In this document: in pieces, positions 15,968 to 25,256 of the stretch | Numbering within the stretch: position 1 is the first letter of the stretch | How the letters are laid out: the number at the start of each line of letters is the position of its first letter | Assembly: GCA_022652545.1 (NCBI GenBank) | Contig: JALCRM010000002.1 | Coordinates: 186,001 to 250,000, forward strand | Direction of reading: 5' to 3' | Length of the DNA stretch: 64,000 nucleotides | DNA from: Lachnospiraceae bacterium | Lineage (GTDB): Bacteria > Bacillota > Clostridia > Lachnospirales > Lachnospiraceae | Notes under the pieces: model-generated | The model's input: only the letters and a program-made list of their open reading frames with translations | What the model was told of the DNA's origin: nothing | Databases searched by the model: none | Made by a program: the position numbers and the translations under genes

Positions 15968-17248
15968 ATGGTATTCAATGTTATAAAGAGGAAGTGCAGA
16001 CGCATATACCCGGCGGCAGTAGAGGGTAAGTTTTTTCACCGTATCGGAGTGGCCTGGAAACAGTTCGCCGCATGGACGGACCGCCGCATCGGCTACGGCA
16101 ACAGAAAGATCCTTTCCAGGCACGCGGCCACAGTCCCGGACCGTATCCTTTTCATCACCTTTCAGCACGCATACGCATGCAATCCCGCATATATCTGCGA
16201 CGAACTGCTGCGCAGGAAATCCCCCGTGGACATATGGTGGGCGGTGGACAACCTGCTTGATCCGGGCGAGATCCCGCTGCGTAAAAACGTGCATCTTGTG
16301 AAGATCAATTCCTTTGAATACTTTGAAACGGCGGTTTCCGCCAAAGTCATCGTCATCAATTCACTCCTCGGGGACAAGTTCTATCCTTTTCCGGTCAGGA
16401 AAGACCAGATCGTGATCGAGACCTGGCACGGTTCTCTCGGTATCAAAAGGTTCGACCCCGCACATTACAACACGAATGTATCGTGGCCTGAGGCCGCAGC
16501 GCGCACGGGAAAACTCACGACTTACTGCATTTCCGACAGTACCTTCGAAGAGGGTGTTTACCGCGAATCCTTCTGGAAGGATACGCCGATCCTGCGCCTC
16601 GGGCATGCGCGCAACGATGTTTTCTTCGACACGTTCGCAAAGAAGAGAAAAAAGTGGAAAGAGCAGTTCCTTACCGATTATGTGCTGCCGGAGGACACAA
16701 AGTTCGCGCTGTATGCGCCGACCTTCCGGGACTCCCACAACTTTGCGGTGTACGACCTGAGCGCGGCCCGCATCGTGGCGGCCCTGCACAAACGCTTCGG
16801 CGGAGAGTGGAAGCTGCTTCTGCGCTATCACGACAACGACAAGAAAACAGAGAAGAAGAGGAACCGCATCGATTCCCGCGACGTGATCGATGTGACTTCC
16901 GTCCCCGATATTCAGCAGATGCTGTCCTTTGTCGATGTCGGCATCACCGATTATTCCTCCTGGATCTATGATTTCATGCTCAGCCGCAGGCCGGGCTTCA
17001 TCTACGCGAAAGACATAGAGATGTACAATGACGAGCGCGGCTTCTATTTCAAGCTGGAGAGCACTCCCTTCCCGGTCGCCAGGAACAACGATGAGATAGA
17101 GAAGAACATCCTGGGTTTTAACGAGACAAAATATCTGGCGGACACGGAGAAATTCCTGGCGGCGAGAGGCTGCATCGACGACGGTCATTCCTCCGAAAGG
17201 ATCGCCGACAAAGTGGAAGAACTGATGGGAGTGGCAAAGACCAAATGA
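15968..17248 (+). CDS. CDP-glycerol/ribitol polyol-phosphate transferase (TagB/TagF family)
   Basis: Transfers glycerol- or ribitol-phosphate from the CDP-activated donor to a lipid-linked acceptor or growing chain at the inner membrane face. 426 residues. The conserved C-terminal half contains IETWHGSLGIKRF (catalytic His in TWHG), ALYAPTFRD and SVPDIQQMLSFVDVGITDYS followed by SSWIYDF. The single-domain length fits a priming enzyme or a short polymerase. Preceded by the TarI-like gene, which would supply the donor, and overlapping the next gene by four bases (ATGA). Confidence 0.88.
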   Translation: MVFNVIKRKCRRIYPAAVEGKFFHRIGVAWKQFAAWTDRRIGYGNRKILSRHAATVPDRILFITFQHAYACNPAYICDELLRRKSPVDIWWAVDNLLDPGEIPLRKNVHLVKINSFEYFETAVSAKVIVINSLLGDKFYPFPVRKDQIVIETWHGSLGIKRFDPAHYNTNVSWPEAAARTGKLTTYCISDSTFEEGVYRESFWKDTPILRLGHARNDVFFDTFAKKRKKWKEQFLTDYVLPEDTKFALYAPTFRDSHNFAVYDLSAARIVAALHKRFGGEWKLLLRYHDNDKKTEKKRNRIDSRDVIDVTSVPDIQQMLSFVDVGITDYSSWIYDFMLSRRPGFIYAKDIEMYNDERGFYFKLESTPFPVARNNDEIEKNILGFNETKYLADTEKFLAARGCIDDGHSSERIADKVEELMGVAKTK

Positions 17249-18339
17249 AAGGTGTGAGGAACGGGAAAATTGATCTGCTGCGTTTTGTGTTTGCGCTGAT
17301 CGTGGTCCTGCATCACACGAGATATCTGCTGGGAGACAGCAACTGTGTATTTCTCGGCGGCTCTCTGGCCGTCGAGTTTTTCTTTATCGTATCGGGCTGG
17401 CTGATGGCGGAGCACACGGCGGCGGAGGACCGCAGGGGAGGATATCTTCCGGGTACGCTGGGACATGATACGCTGCACTTTCTCGGCGGCAAGCTGCGCG
17501 CGGTCCTGCCGGTCTTTCTGCCCGCATGGATCGCAGGCTTCGTGTTCGTTGCCGCAGTCCGCAGACTGTCCCCGGGCGGCATTGTCCGCTTCTTCTGTTC
17601 TTCCTTCTGGGAACTGCTGCTCGTGAAGATGAGCGGCCTGTACATGAAAGGCTTCGACGGGGTGATCTGGTATGTGTCGGCCATGCTTCTGTGCATGGCA
17701 GTACTCTATCCCCTGCTGCGCCGTTTTCCCGACATGATGCCGAAGATCGCGGCGCCGCTCCTCATGCTGTTCCTGTACGGGTACCTGTGCCGCACGTTCA
17801 ACCATCCGCGCGATCCTTCAGTCTGGACGGGCCTCTTTTACAAGGGGCTGCTCAGGGCCATGGCGGACCTGTGCCTCGGCGTCGTGCTGCGCACTGTCTG
17901 CACCCGTTTCCGGAGCCTGCGCTGGAAATATTCCGTACGCGTGTTCCTGGCGGTGCTGGAACTGTTTCTTTATACAGCTGTGGTCCTGTACATGTATTAC
18001 AGGAAGCCTTCGCAGTATGATTACTTTTTTATTTTTCTGCTGGCAGCGGCCATCTTTCTGTCGTTCAGCAGACAGCCGGCAGGTGCGGCCCTCTTTGACG
18101 GGAAGGCGACCCGGTTCCTCGGCAGGTTCAGCGCGGCACTCTTTTTCTCCCACATTTACTATGCGCAGAATCTGAACCGCATTCTGCCTGCGGAAATGGG
18201 ACGCACGGAGCGTGTCGGCGTCTACCTGCTGTGTGCATTCCTGACGGCTGCGGCCGTGCTGGCGCTGTCGGACTTTCTGCGCGCACGGAAACGTGCTATT
18301 ATTGCGTGGTCGGAAAAGACATTTCTGGAAAACAACTGA
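17245..18339 (+). CDS. Acyltransferase-3 family membrane protein
   Basis: Integral membrane O-acyltransferase that decorates surface glycans, usually with acetyl groups. 364 residues with about ten hydrophobic segments. The N terminus shows the family signature: IDLLRFVFALIVVLHHTR with the conserved His pair, then SLAVEFFFIVSGWLMA. Its ATG overlaps the TagF-like stop, so it belongs to the surface-polymer operon and probably modifies that polymer before export. Donor and target are not visible from sequence. Confidence 0.85.
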   Translation: MKGVRNGKIDLLRFVFALIVVLHHTRYLLGDSNCVFLGGSLAVEFFFIVSGWLMAEHTAAEDRRGGYLPGTLGHDTLHFLGGKLRAVLPVFLPAWIAGFVFVAAVRRLSPGGIVRFFCSSFWELLLVKMSGLYMKGFDGVIWYVSAMLLCMAVLYPLLRRFPDMMPKIAAPLLMLFLYGYLCRTFNHPRDPSVWTGLFYKGLLRAMADLCLGVVLRTVCTRFRSLRWKYSVRVFLAVLELFLYTAVVLYMYYRKPSQYDYFFIFLLAAAIFLSFSRQPAGAALFDGKATRFLGRFSAALFFSHIYYAQNLNRILPAEMGRTERVGVYLLCAFLTAAAVLALSDFLRARKRAIIAWSEKTFLENN

Positions 18340-18347
18340 CGGAGCAT

Positions 18348-19124
18348 ATGAACCGACTGTTTGGAAAAATCAAAAAATACCAGTTCATGTTTGAAGAACT
18401 GGTCAACCGGGACTTCAAGGAAAAGTATAAGCGCAGCATACTCGGCATGGGCTGGAGCGTGCTCTCGCCGCTGCTCACCCTGCTGGTCATGAAGGTGATC
18501 TTCAGTACGTTCTTCGGAAAGGACATCCCGCACTACACGATCTATCTGTTCTCCGGCAACATCGTGCTGTCGTACTACCGGGAATCCACCAGGAACGGTA
18601 TGAACAGCCTCGTGGACAATGCCGGCATCTTTACGAAGATCAATGTGCCGAAGTACATGTTCGTGCTGTCCAAGAACGTGTCGGCGCTCGTGAACTTCGC
18701 CCTGACGCTGGCCGTCTATTTCGTGTTCTGCGCCTTCGACGGCATACGCTTCAATTTCCGCATGCTGCTGCTCGTCTATCCGATCGCCTGCCTGCTCCTT
18801 ATGAACATCGGCATCGGGATGGTCCTGTCGGCACTGTACGTGTTTTTCCGGGATATCCGCTATCTCTACGATGTGCTCCTCACACTGGTCAATTACATGT
18901 CGGCAGTCTTCTACACGGTGGATAAGTTCCCGGCCCAATACCGCAGACTGTTTCTGCTCAATCCGGTGTACGTGTACATCAAGTACTTCCGTGTCATCGT
19001 GATCGAACACAAGATCCCGTCGCTGGCTTATCACGGTCTCTGCGCACTGTACGCGATGCTGTTCCTGGCGCTCGGCATGGTCATTTACAAGAAGTACAAC
19101 CACCAGTTTCTCTATTATCTGTAG
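18348..19124 (+). CDS. Teichoic acid/polysaccharide ABC exporter permease (TagG-like)
   Basis: Membrane half of an ABC-2-type exporter that flips lipid-linked polymer. 258 residues from the ATG at 18348, which has GGAG eight bases upstream; a longer frame overlaps the previous gene and is not conserved. The cytoplasmic N terminus ELVNRDFKEKYKRSILGMGW followed by SVLSPLLTLLVMKVIF is typical of TagG/Wzm proteins, with six hydrophobic segments. The ATPase partner starts nine bases later. Confidence 0.92.
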   Translation: MNRLFGKIKKYQFMFEELVNRDFKEKYKRSILGMGWSVLSPLLTLLVMKVIFSTFFGKDIPHYTIYLFSGNIVLSYYRESTRNGMNSLVDNAGIFTKINVPKYMFVLSKNVSALVNFALTLAVYFVFCAFDGIRFNFRMLLLVYPIACLLLMNIGIGMVLSALYVFFRDIRYLYDVLLTLVNYMSAVFYTVDKFPAQYRRLFLLNPVYVYIKYFRVIVIEHKIPSLAYHGLCALYAMLFLALGMVIYKKYNHQFLYYL

Positions 19125-19133
19125 GCAAAACAT

Positions 19134-19976
19134 ATGGCAGTCATCAGTTGTGACCATGTCAGCATCCGCTATCTCACCGGCGACTTCAAGGCGATCGGCC
19201 TGAAGGAGTACGTGATCAGGAAACTGACGGGAAAATATCATATCAAGGAATTCTGGGCGGACAAGGATGTCACGTTCACCCTTGAGAAGCGGGACATGCT
19301 CGGGCTCATCGGCTCGAACGGCGCCGGCAAGAGTACGCTGCTCAAGGCTGTGACCGGCATCATGATCCCGACGTACGGCACGCTGCACACGAATGGCAGC
19401 ATCGCGGCCCTCCTCGAGCTCACCTCGGGCTTCGACGGCAATATGACGGTGCGCGAGAACGCCTATCTGCGCGGCGCGCTGCTGGGCTATACCCGGCGCT
19501 TCATGGACGAAAAATACGAGGAGATCATCCGTTTTGCGGAGCTGGAGGAATTCCAGGACTATGAATTCAAGCAGCTGTCCAGCGGCATGAAGAGCCGCCT
19601 GGCCTTTTCCATTGCCTGCCTGGTGAATCCGGATATCCTCATTCTGGACGAGGTGCTCAGCGTCGGCGACGGCGCTTTCCGCAAGAAGAGCGGCGATAAG
19701 ATGAAGGAGATCCTGGATGGCGGCGTGACCTGTATCCTGGTCAGCCATATCATTCCCCAGGTCAGGGAACTGTGCAACAAGGTCCTGTGGCTGGACCACG
19801 GCAGGCAGGTGGCTTTTACGGACGACGTGCAGACCTGCTGCGACGCGTACGAGGAATTTCTGATCACGAAAAAACTGCCGAAGGATGAGACACAGATCAG
19901 CAGAATGGCAGAAGATTATATAAGGCGCCAGGCCCGGGAAAACGGGCAGGGAGGCGGAAAGGCGATCTATGAGTAG
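19134..19976 (+). CDS. Teichoic acid/polysaccharide ABC exporter ATPase (TagH-like)
   Basis: ATPase that powers the TagG-like permease. 280 residues. Walker A GSNGAGKST near residue 61, signature LSSGMKSRLAFS near 145, Walker B ILILDEVLSVGD near 168, and H-loop VSHI. The S-S-G-M signature and the LLELTSGFDGNMTVREN stretch are typical of TagH/Wzt exporters. It lacks the large C-terminal domain of Bacillus TagH and the carbohydrate-binding domain of long Wzt proteins, so recognition probably occurs elsewhere. It overlaps the next gene by eight bases. Confidence 0.92.
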   Translation: MAVISCDHVSIRYLTGDFKAIGLKEYVIRKLTGKYHIKEFWADKDVTFTLEKRDMLGLIGSNGAGKSTLLKAVTGIMIPTYGTLHTNGSIAALLELTSGFDGNMTVRENAYLRGALLGYTRRFMDEKYEEIIRFAELEEFQDYEFKQLSSGMKSRLAFSIACLVNPDILILDEVLSVGDGAFRKKSGDKMKEILDGGVTCILVSHIIPQVRELCNKVLWLDHGRQVAFTDDVQTCCDAYEEFLITKKLPKDETQISRMAEDYIRRQARENGQGGGKAIYE

Positions 19977-21066
19977 GATCCTGGAAAGTCCCGGCGACCC
20001 GTATCTGCAGGAGGACCTGGAGAGGAATGTGACGGACGGTTCGCTCCCCGAAGCGGAACTTCGCGGGACGACGGTCATGGTGACCGGTGCCACCGGCCTC
20101 ATCGGCTCAGCACTTGTCAGGACGCTGGCCTGCATGAACCGTCTGAAAAACACGGACATCACGATCCTGGCCCTTGTGCGCAACGCGGAGAAAGCGGAAA
20201 AAATATACGGCGACCTGCTGATGCGCGGGGATATCAACCTCACGGTCTGTGATCTCCGGCGTTCGTTCGGAGCGGCCGTGGCAGAGAGCGTGAACCGCAT
20301 GGATTATGTCATCCACGGCGCTTCCGTCACGGCTTCGAAGACCATGGTCGAAAGACCCGTCGAAACGATCGCCACAGCGGTGGACGGCACGCGCAGTCTC
20401 CTGGAATACGCCAGGGAGAAGCAGGTGCGTTCCTTTGTGTACCTTTCTTCCATGGAAGTTTACGGGCAGTGCCCCGGCGAGGAGCGCGTGACGGAAGAGC
20501 GGATGGGCAGCCTGGATCCGGTCGCTGTCCGCTGCTGCTACCCGGAAAGCAAGAGGCTGTGCGAGAATCTGTGTGCCGCTTATACTTCGGAGTACAAGGT
20601 CCCCACGCGCATCGCAAGACTCGCGCAGACGTTCGGCGCCGGCGTGCTGGCAGGCGAGAACAGGGTATTTGCCCAGTTCGCCCGCAGCTATATGGAAGGC
20701 ACCGATATCGTGCTGCACACGGAAGGCCGATCAGAAGGCAATTACTGCTACCTGGCCGATACAGTGTCGGGCATCCTCACCATTCTCACGAAGGGAAAGG
20801 CCGGAGAAGCCTACAATGTCGCCAATGAAGAACTTCATACGACCATAGCGGGCATGGCGTCCTTTGTGGCGGACAAACTGGCCGGCGGCAGGATCCGCGT
20901 GATCAGGGACATCCCCGAAAACAATCCGTACGGATATGCCGCGGAGACAAAACTCAGGCTCTCCTCGGAAAAGCTCCGCGCTCTGGGCTGGAAACCGCGT
21001 TACGGCATGGAAGACTGCTATATGCGGATGATGGGCACAATGAGCAGCCGGACCGAGAGGCTGTGA
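19969..21066 (+). CDS. Extended SDR nucleotide-sugar epimerase/dehydratase
   Basis: NAD(P)-dependent sugar-modifying enzyme. 365 residues. The Rossmann motif TGATGLIGSALV (near residue 37), a HGASVTAS stretch and the catalytic Y-x3-K in CYPESKR (near 188) are present with the upstream Ser in YLSSMEVYG. The C-terminal half binds the nucleotide-sugar. Last gene of the surface-polymer cluster. It likely makes a modified sugar donor for the DUF4422 or other transferases, but substrate cannot be read from sequence. Confidence 0.82.
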   Translation: MSRILESPGDPYLQEDLERNVTDGSLPEAELRGTTVMVTGATGLIGSALVRTLACMNRLKNTDITILALVRNAEKAEKIYGDLLMRGDINLTVCDLRRSFGAAVAESVNRMDYVIHGASVTASKTMVERPVETIATAVDGTRSLLEYAREKQVRSFVYLSSMEVYGQCPGEERVTEERMGSLDPVAVRCCYPESKRLCENLCAAYTSEYKVPTRIARLAQTFGAGVLAGENRVFAQFARSYMEGTDIVLHTEGRSEGNYCYLADTVSGILTILTKGKAGEAYNVANEELHTTIAGMASFVADKLAGGRIRVIRDIPENNPYGYAAETKLRLSSEKLRALGWKPRYGMEDCYMRMMGTMSSRTERL

Positions 21067-21088
21067 GAAAAGCTCCGCGGCAGTATGT

Positions 21089-22039
21089 TTACTGTGCTGC
21101 TTTTTCCTGCAGCTTACGAAACTTCGGAGAGATCTTGGCGACTTCGCCGAAATCACTTTCAGCGGGAGTGTTCTGAATACCGGCGGCCATGTAATTGCGC
21201 AGTACGCCTACCAGTACGAAGGGGCGTACGAATACCGCATGCAGTACTGACCACAGGATCACGGCAAAGAGCAGGGCGAGGAACAGCTGTACGGCGAAGG
21301 GGCTGTTCAGGCTTTGTCCCGCATCGTTGCTGCTGTTTTGCGCCGCTTTCTGTACGGCACTGATCAATTCGGGAAAGCTTCCGAGAACCGCATAGAAGAG
21401 TGCGGTCAGCGCGCCGCCGATCACAGCAAAGGATGCGAGCCCCATTCCGAAGATCCTGCCGAGATTTTTCAGCAGCGCTTTCCAGTTTTTAAAAAAGAGA
21501 ACGGCACCCTGCAGGGTGCAGTGAAAGGCATTGGCCCCCTGATTGTAGAAGACCCAGCCGAGGCAGCAGTCGCACAGATAGGCCACGATCGTGTCGATCA
21601 CGCCAGTGATGATGCTGCCGATCGTGTTTCCCGCTTCGCCGCCGGCGGCGTTGGCGATCGAAGTGACCCCTCTCGATATTTCATGGAATATGCCGCTGAT
21701 GGCGCTGGTGACCACGTAGTAGACGGACACGGTCGTAAAACGCTCTTTGACAGCCTGTTTTCCGGCCTGCAGGACGTTGTCGGGCAGTGTGCCTGCTGTT
21801 ACGGCTCCGGTCATCATGGCGATCTGTCCGGCTTTGTAAAGATAGCTGACAAAGTGCAGTACGATGCCGAAAATGATGAGGCCGACAATCACACCTATCC
21901 CCAGTCCGACAAGCTTTTCACCGGCAAGCAGAAAACCCGCGGCCATGCAGCCCGCCAGGACGGCGATCTGCAGGAGGTCGATCCCCAGCCGCACCCATGA
22001 AAAAATGAAAGTCTTTTTGTACACTTCGAAATTTGTCAT
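21089..22039 (-). CDS. Polytopic membrane protein of unknown function
   Basis: I do not recognise the family. The start at 22039 (MTNFEVYKKTFIFSWVRLGI) is chosen because GGGGGACGGAG precedes it; a longer frame to 22087 has no ribosome-binding site. 316 residues with six or so long hydrophobic stretches rich in Gly, Ala and Val, an asymmetric Cys pair (LCDCCLG near 180) and a charged C-terminal tail (PKFRKLQEKAAQ). The gene points away from the GH31 gene and towards the surface-polymer cluster. An extended -10 promoter is visible 64 bases upstream. Confidence 0.75.
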   Translation of the reverse strand: MTNFEVYKKTFIFSWVRLGIDLLQIAVLAGCMAAGFLLAGEKLVGLGIGVIVGLIIFGIVLHFVSYLYKAGQIAMMTGAVTAGTLPDNVLQAGKQAVKERFTTVSVYYVVTSAISGIFHEISRGVTSIANAAGGEAGNTIGSIITGVIDTIVAYLCDCCLGWVFYNQGANAFHCTLQGAVLFFKNWKALLKNLGRIFGMGLASFAVIGGALTALFYAVLGSFPELISAVQKAAQNSSNDAGQSLNSPFAVQLFLALLFAVILWSVLHAVFVRPFVLVGVLRNYMAAGIQNTPAESDFGEVAKISPKFRKLQEKAAQ

Positions 22040-22080
22040 TTCTCCGTCCCCCTTTTGTATGATTCGACGATCACATACCG

Positions 22081-22109
22081 GTGACATATCTGATACTGTT
22101 TAATTATAT
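22081..22109 (+). promoter_or_regulatory. Possible promoter of GH31 gene
   Basis: GTGACA (22081-22086), 17 bases, TTATAT (22104-22109). It overlaps the -10 box of the divergent membrane-protein promoter, so the two would compete. A direct repeat GGTGACA at 22080 and 22118 flanks the overlap and could be a regulator site. Confidence 0.4.
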
Positions 22110-22111
22110 CA
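22103..22111 (-). promoter_or_regulatory. Extended -10 promoter of minus-strand membrane protein
   Basis: On the minus strand the sequence reads TGA-TATAAT (TATAAT from 22108 to 22103), an ideal extended -10 box; no good -35 is visible. The start codon is 64 bases downstream. Confidence 0.5.
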
Positions 22112-22252
22112 TCAAAAGGTGACACGCCATCCTGAAAAGGATTAGAATGAAGACAGCATTCTTGAGAAAACGGCAGGACGCTCCCGCGGCAGGCGGAAAA
22201 CCTTATGCGGAGCATGCACCAAATAAATCATTCGGCATACGGAGGTACGAAC

Positions 22253-24571
22253 ATGAAGTTTACGGAAGGTTACTGGCTTCGGAGTGAGAAAGTGAAAGCG
22301 TCCTATGCGGCGCAGGCTTTCACGGTGGAGAAGATCCCGCACGGGATGAGGATCACAGCGCCTGAAAGACCTATCCTTTCGCGTGCGGATGCACTTGACC
22401 AGACGGTGCTGCTCATTGATTTCGTGTCGGCAGGGCACAATGACATCGCGGTCACGGCCACGCACTATACGGCCTACGATGCCGGCGAACCGCGTTTTGA
22501 ACTGCACGAGGACCCGGATCCGGTCAAAATACATGTCACCGCGAAGGAAGCGGTCATGACGGCCGGCGACATCACGGTGCGCGTGGACAGAGAGCACTGG
22601 GGCTATCGCTTTGAGGCAGGCGGCCGTCTTCTGACTTCCAGCGGCGCCAGGAATCTCGGCTATATGCGCTGGGACGGATATCCGTCCACGATGATGCCGG
22701 CGGAGAACTACCTCACGCAGGACTATGAGCCTCACATGGTCAATGAACTTTCCCTCGCCCCGGGCGAGTGCGTATACGGCCTCGGCGAGCGTTTCACCTC
22801 TTTTGTGAAGAACGGCCAGGTCGTCGAGATGTGGAACGAAGACGGCGGCACGGCTTCGCAGATCTCCTACAAGAATATTCCTTTCTACATGACCAACAAC
22901 GGCTACGGCGTGTTCGTCGACCACAGCGGTCCGGTGTCCTTTGAGGTCGCAAGCGAGAAGGTCGAGTACGTCGGCTTCTCCGTAAAGGGCGAGCAGCTTC
23001 GCTACCATCTGTTTTACGGGAAGACACCTGCGGATATCCTGGAGGCTTACACGAACCTCACGGGCAGGCCGGCGCTGCCTCCGGAGTGGACGTTCGGGCT
23101 CTGGCTCTCCACCTGCTTCAAGCCGATGTACGATGAGAAGACCGTGACGGGCATGATCGACGGCATGCAGAAACGGCATATCCCGTTCCGTGTGTTCCAC
23201 TTTGACTGTTATTGGATGAAAGCTCTGCACTGGTGCGATTTTGAATGGGACGAGAAGCAGTTTTCCGATGTGGAAGGCATGCTGGCCCGCTACCATGCGA
23301 AGGGACTCAAGATCTGCGCCTGGATCAACCCCTATGTGGCGCAGAATACGAAGATGTTCGAGGAAGGGGTAAAACACGGCTATTTCCTGCTGCGTGACGA
23401 CGGCCTCGGCGTCAAGCAGGTGGACAACTGGCAGCCGGGCCTTGCGATCGTCGATTTCACGAATCCCGACGCGGTAAAGTGGTATCAGGGAAAACTGAAA
23501 AAGGTACTGGATGCCGGTGTGGACTGCTTCAAGACCGACTTCGGCGAAAGGATCCCGACGGACGTCAGCTACTTTGACGGAAGCGATCCGGAGACGATGC
23601 ACAACTATTACACGTTCCTTTACAACCGGACCGTTTTCGAACTGATCAAAAAGGTCAGGGGCGAAGGCGAAGCGGTGGTCTTCGCAAGGAGCGCGACGGC
23701 CGGTTCCCAGCAGTTCCCCGTCCACTGGGGCGGAGACTGTTTTGCCAGCTATCCTTCCATGGCGGAGACGCTGCGCGGCGGCCTGTCCTTTGCGATGTCC
23801 GGTTTCTCGTTCTGGAGCCACGATATCTCCGGCTTCGAGAGCACTGCCTCGCCGGATCTGTACAAGCGCTGGCTGGCATTCGGCATTTTCTCCACCCATT
23901 CCAGGCTGCACGGGTCGGATACCTACCGCGTGCCGTGGCTCTTCGACGAAGAGGCGTGCGAAGTCGCGCGCGTGTTCAGTTCCCTCAAGAATACGCTGAT
24001 GCCCTACATCTTCCGCCAGGCCGTGACGTCCCATGAGAAGGGCACGCCCGTGATGCGTCCCATGCCTTTCGTATATCCGGAAGATCCTGCGTGCAGTTAC
24101 CTGGACCAGCAGTACATGTTCGGCGACTCGCTCCTGGTTTCCCCGATCTTCAATGAGGAAGGCATCGGCAGATACTATCTGCCTGCCGGAAAATGGGAGA
24201 ACCTGTTTGACGGGAGCATCGAGGAAGGCGGCAGGTGGCACGAGGAACATTACGATTACCTGCACATGCCGGTATTTGTAAAACAGAATTCCCTGATCGC
24301 CGTCGGTGCCGAAGATTCCCGGCCGGACTACGATTATGTGAAAGGTGTGACGCTCCATTACTATCTGCCGGTGAGCGGGGAGAGCGCGGTCGCCGAGATC
24401 CCGGACAGCACGGGCCGGATCGTCTTCACGGCAAAGGCGCAGACGGACGAGAGCGGCAAGATCACGATCACGGTCTCCGACCCTGCAGCCAAGGCAAAAT
24501 ATGTGATCCACACGCAGGACGGCAAGACCATCAAAGGCGTGCTGAGCGCAAAGACAACGCACATTAAGTAA
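22253..24571 (+). CDS. yicI: Glycoside hydrolase family 31 alpha-xylosidase
   Basis: Releases alpha-xylose from xyloglucan-type oligosaccharides such as isoprimeverose, in the cytosol (no signal peptide). 772 residues from the ATG with CGGAGG upstream. MKFTEGYWLRSEKVKASY is characteristic of YicI. The N-terminal beta-sandwich is followed by the catalytic barrel; the nucleophile is D429 in FKTDFGERIPTD and the acid/base is D495 in HWGGDCFASYPSM. The C-terminal sandwich domains are present. It suggests plant-glycan use. Alpha-glucosidase activity is the alternative, but the FKTDFGE form favours xylosidase. Confidence 0.9.
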   Translation: MKFTEGYWLRSEKVKASYAAQAFTVEKIPHGMRITAPERPILSRADALDQTVLLIDFVSAGHNDIAVTATHYTAYDAGEPRFELHEDPDPVKIHVTAKEAVMTAGDITVRVDREHWGYRFEAGGRLLTSSGARNLGYMRWDGYPSTMMPAENYLTQDYEPHMVNELSLAPGECVYGLGERFTSFVKNGQVVEMWNEDGGTASQISYKNIPFYMTNNGYGVFVDHSGPVSFEVASEKVEYVGFSVKGEQLRYHLFYGKTPADILEAYTNLTGRPALPPEWTFGLWLSTCFKPMYDEKTVTGMIDGMQKRHIPFRVFHFDCYWMKALHWCDFEWDEKQFSDVEGMLARYHAKGLKICAWINPYVAQNTKMFEEGVKHGYFLLRDDGLGVKQVDNWQPGLAIVDFTNPDAVKWYQGKLKKVLDAGVDCFKTDFGERIPTDVSYFDGSDPETMHNYYTFLYNRTVFELIKKVRGEGEAVVFARSATAGSQQFPVHWGGDCFASYPSMAETLRGGLSFAMSGFSFWSHDISGFESTASPDLYKRWLAFGIFSTHSRLHGSDTYRVPWLFDEEACEVARVFSSLKNTLMPYIFRQAVTSHEKGTPVMRPMPFVYPEDPACSYLDQQYMFGDSLLVSPIFNEEGIGRYYLPAGKWENLFDGSIEEGGRWHEEHYDYLHMPVFVKQNSLIAVGAEDSRPDYDYVKGVTLHYYLPVSGESAVAEIPDSTGRIVFTAKAQTDESGKITITVSDPAAKAKYVIHTQDGKTIKGVLSAKTTHIK

Positions 24572-24587
24572 AACGGAGGGCACGATT

Positions 24588-25229
24588 ATGCAGGGCTATG
24601 TGAAGATCAACAGCAAAGAGGCACCGGAAGTTTTTATGAAGGTCATCCCGGGACATTTTGTGACGCCGAACTCCCACATCAATTATTACATCGACATGAC
24701 GACGATGAAGTCGCGTTTGTCGGAGGCGCAGAATGCCGCAAAGGCACTTGCGAAGGCGTATGTTTCTTCCACGATCATCGATTCGATCGTATGCATGGAC
24801 GGCTGCGAAGTGATCGGCGCTTTCCTCGCGGACGAACTGACGCGGGACGGCATCCTTACGATCAACCAGCACAAGACGATCTATGTGGTCACACCGGAGT
24901 ACGATCTGGCGGGCAACATGATCTTCCGTGAAAACATGCAGATGATGGTGCGTGACAAGCATGTGCTCCTGCTCCTGGCTTCGACGACGACCGGCAAAAC
25001 GATCAACCGTGCGGCGGAGTGCATCAACTATTACGGCGGCCGTGTGAGCGGTATTTCGGCGATCTTTTCCGCGGCCAGGGCGATCGGAGGCATGGAGATC
25101 CATTCGCTGTTCTCGCCCGCGGATCTGCCTGATTACAAGAATTACCCGCCGGACCGCTGCGACCTTTGCAAAGGCGGCGTACCTGTGGATGCGATCTGCA
25201 ACGGCTTCGGTTTTTCCAGGGTCAACTGA
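24588..25229 (+). CDS. PyrE-like phosphoribosyltransferase family protein
   Basis: Similar to orotate phosphoribosyltransferase-like proteins. 213 residues. The PRPP-binding loop region reads HVLLLLASTTTGKTINRAAE: the usual acidic pair before TTGKT (D-D in true PyrE) is replaced by A-S, and the loop lies after an unusual N-terminal half. A Cys pair near the C terminus (DRCDLC) could bind metal. A true PyrE would need the missing acidic residues, so catalytic activity is doubtful. It lies 16 bases after the GH31 gene and is likely cotranscribed, with no obvious shared pathway. Confidence 0.65.
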   Translation: MQGYVKINSKEAPEVFMKVIPGHFVTPNSHINYYIDMTTMKSRLSEAQNAAKALAKAYVSSTIIDSIVCMDGCEVIGAFLADELTRDGILTINQHKTIYVVTPEYDLAGNMIFRENMQMMVRDKHVLLLLASTTTGKTINRAAECINYYGGRVSGISAIFSAARAIGGMEIHSLFSPADLPDYKNYPPDRCDLCKGGVPVDAICNGFGFSRVN

Positions 25230-25256
25230 GGACGCGGGTCGACTGACCGGCGGCAG

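Noticed and set aside
18222-20300. A 692-codon minus-strand open frame opposite TagG and TagH
   Set aside because: Shadow of two well-supported ABC exporter genes and the start of the SDR gene.
22142-24583. An 813-codon minus-strand open frame opposite the GH31 gene
   Set aside because: Shadow of the YicI frame; composition rich in Arg, His and Val and no recognisable domain.
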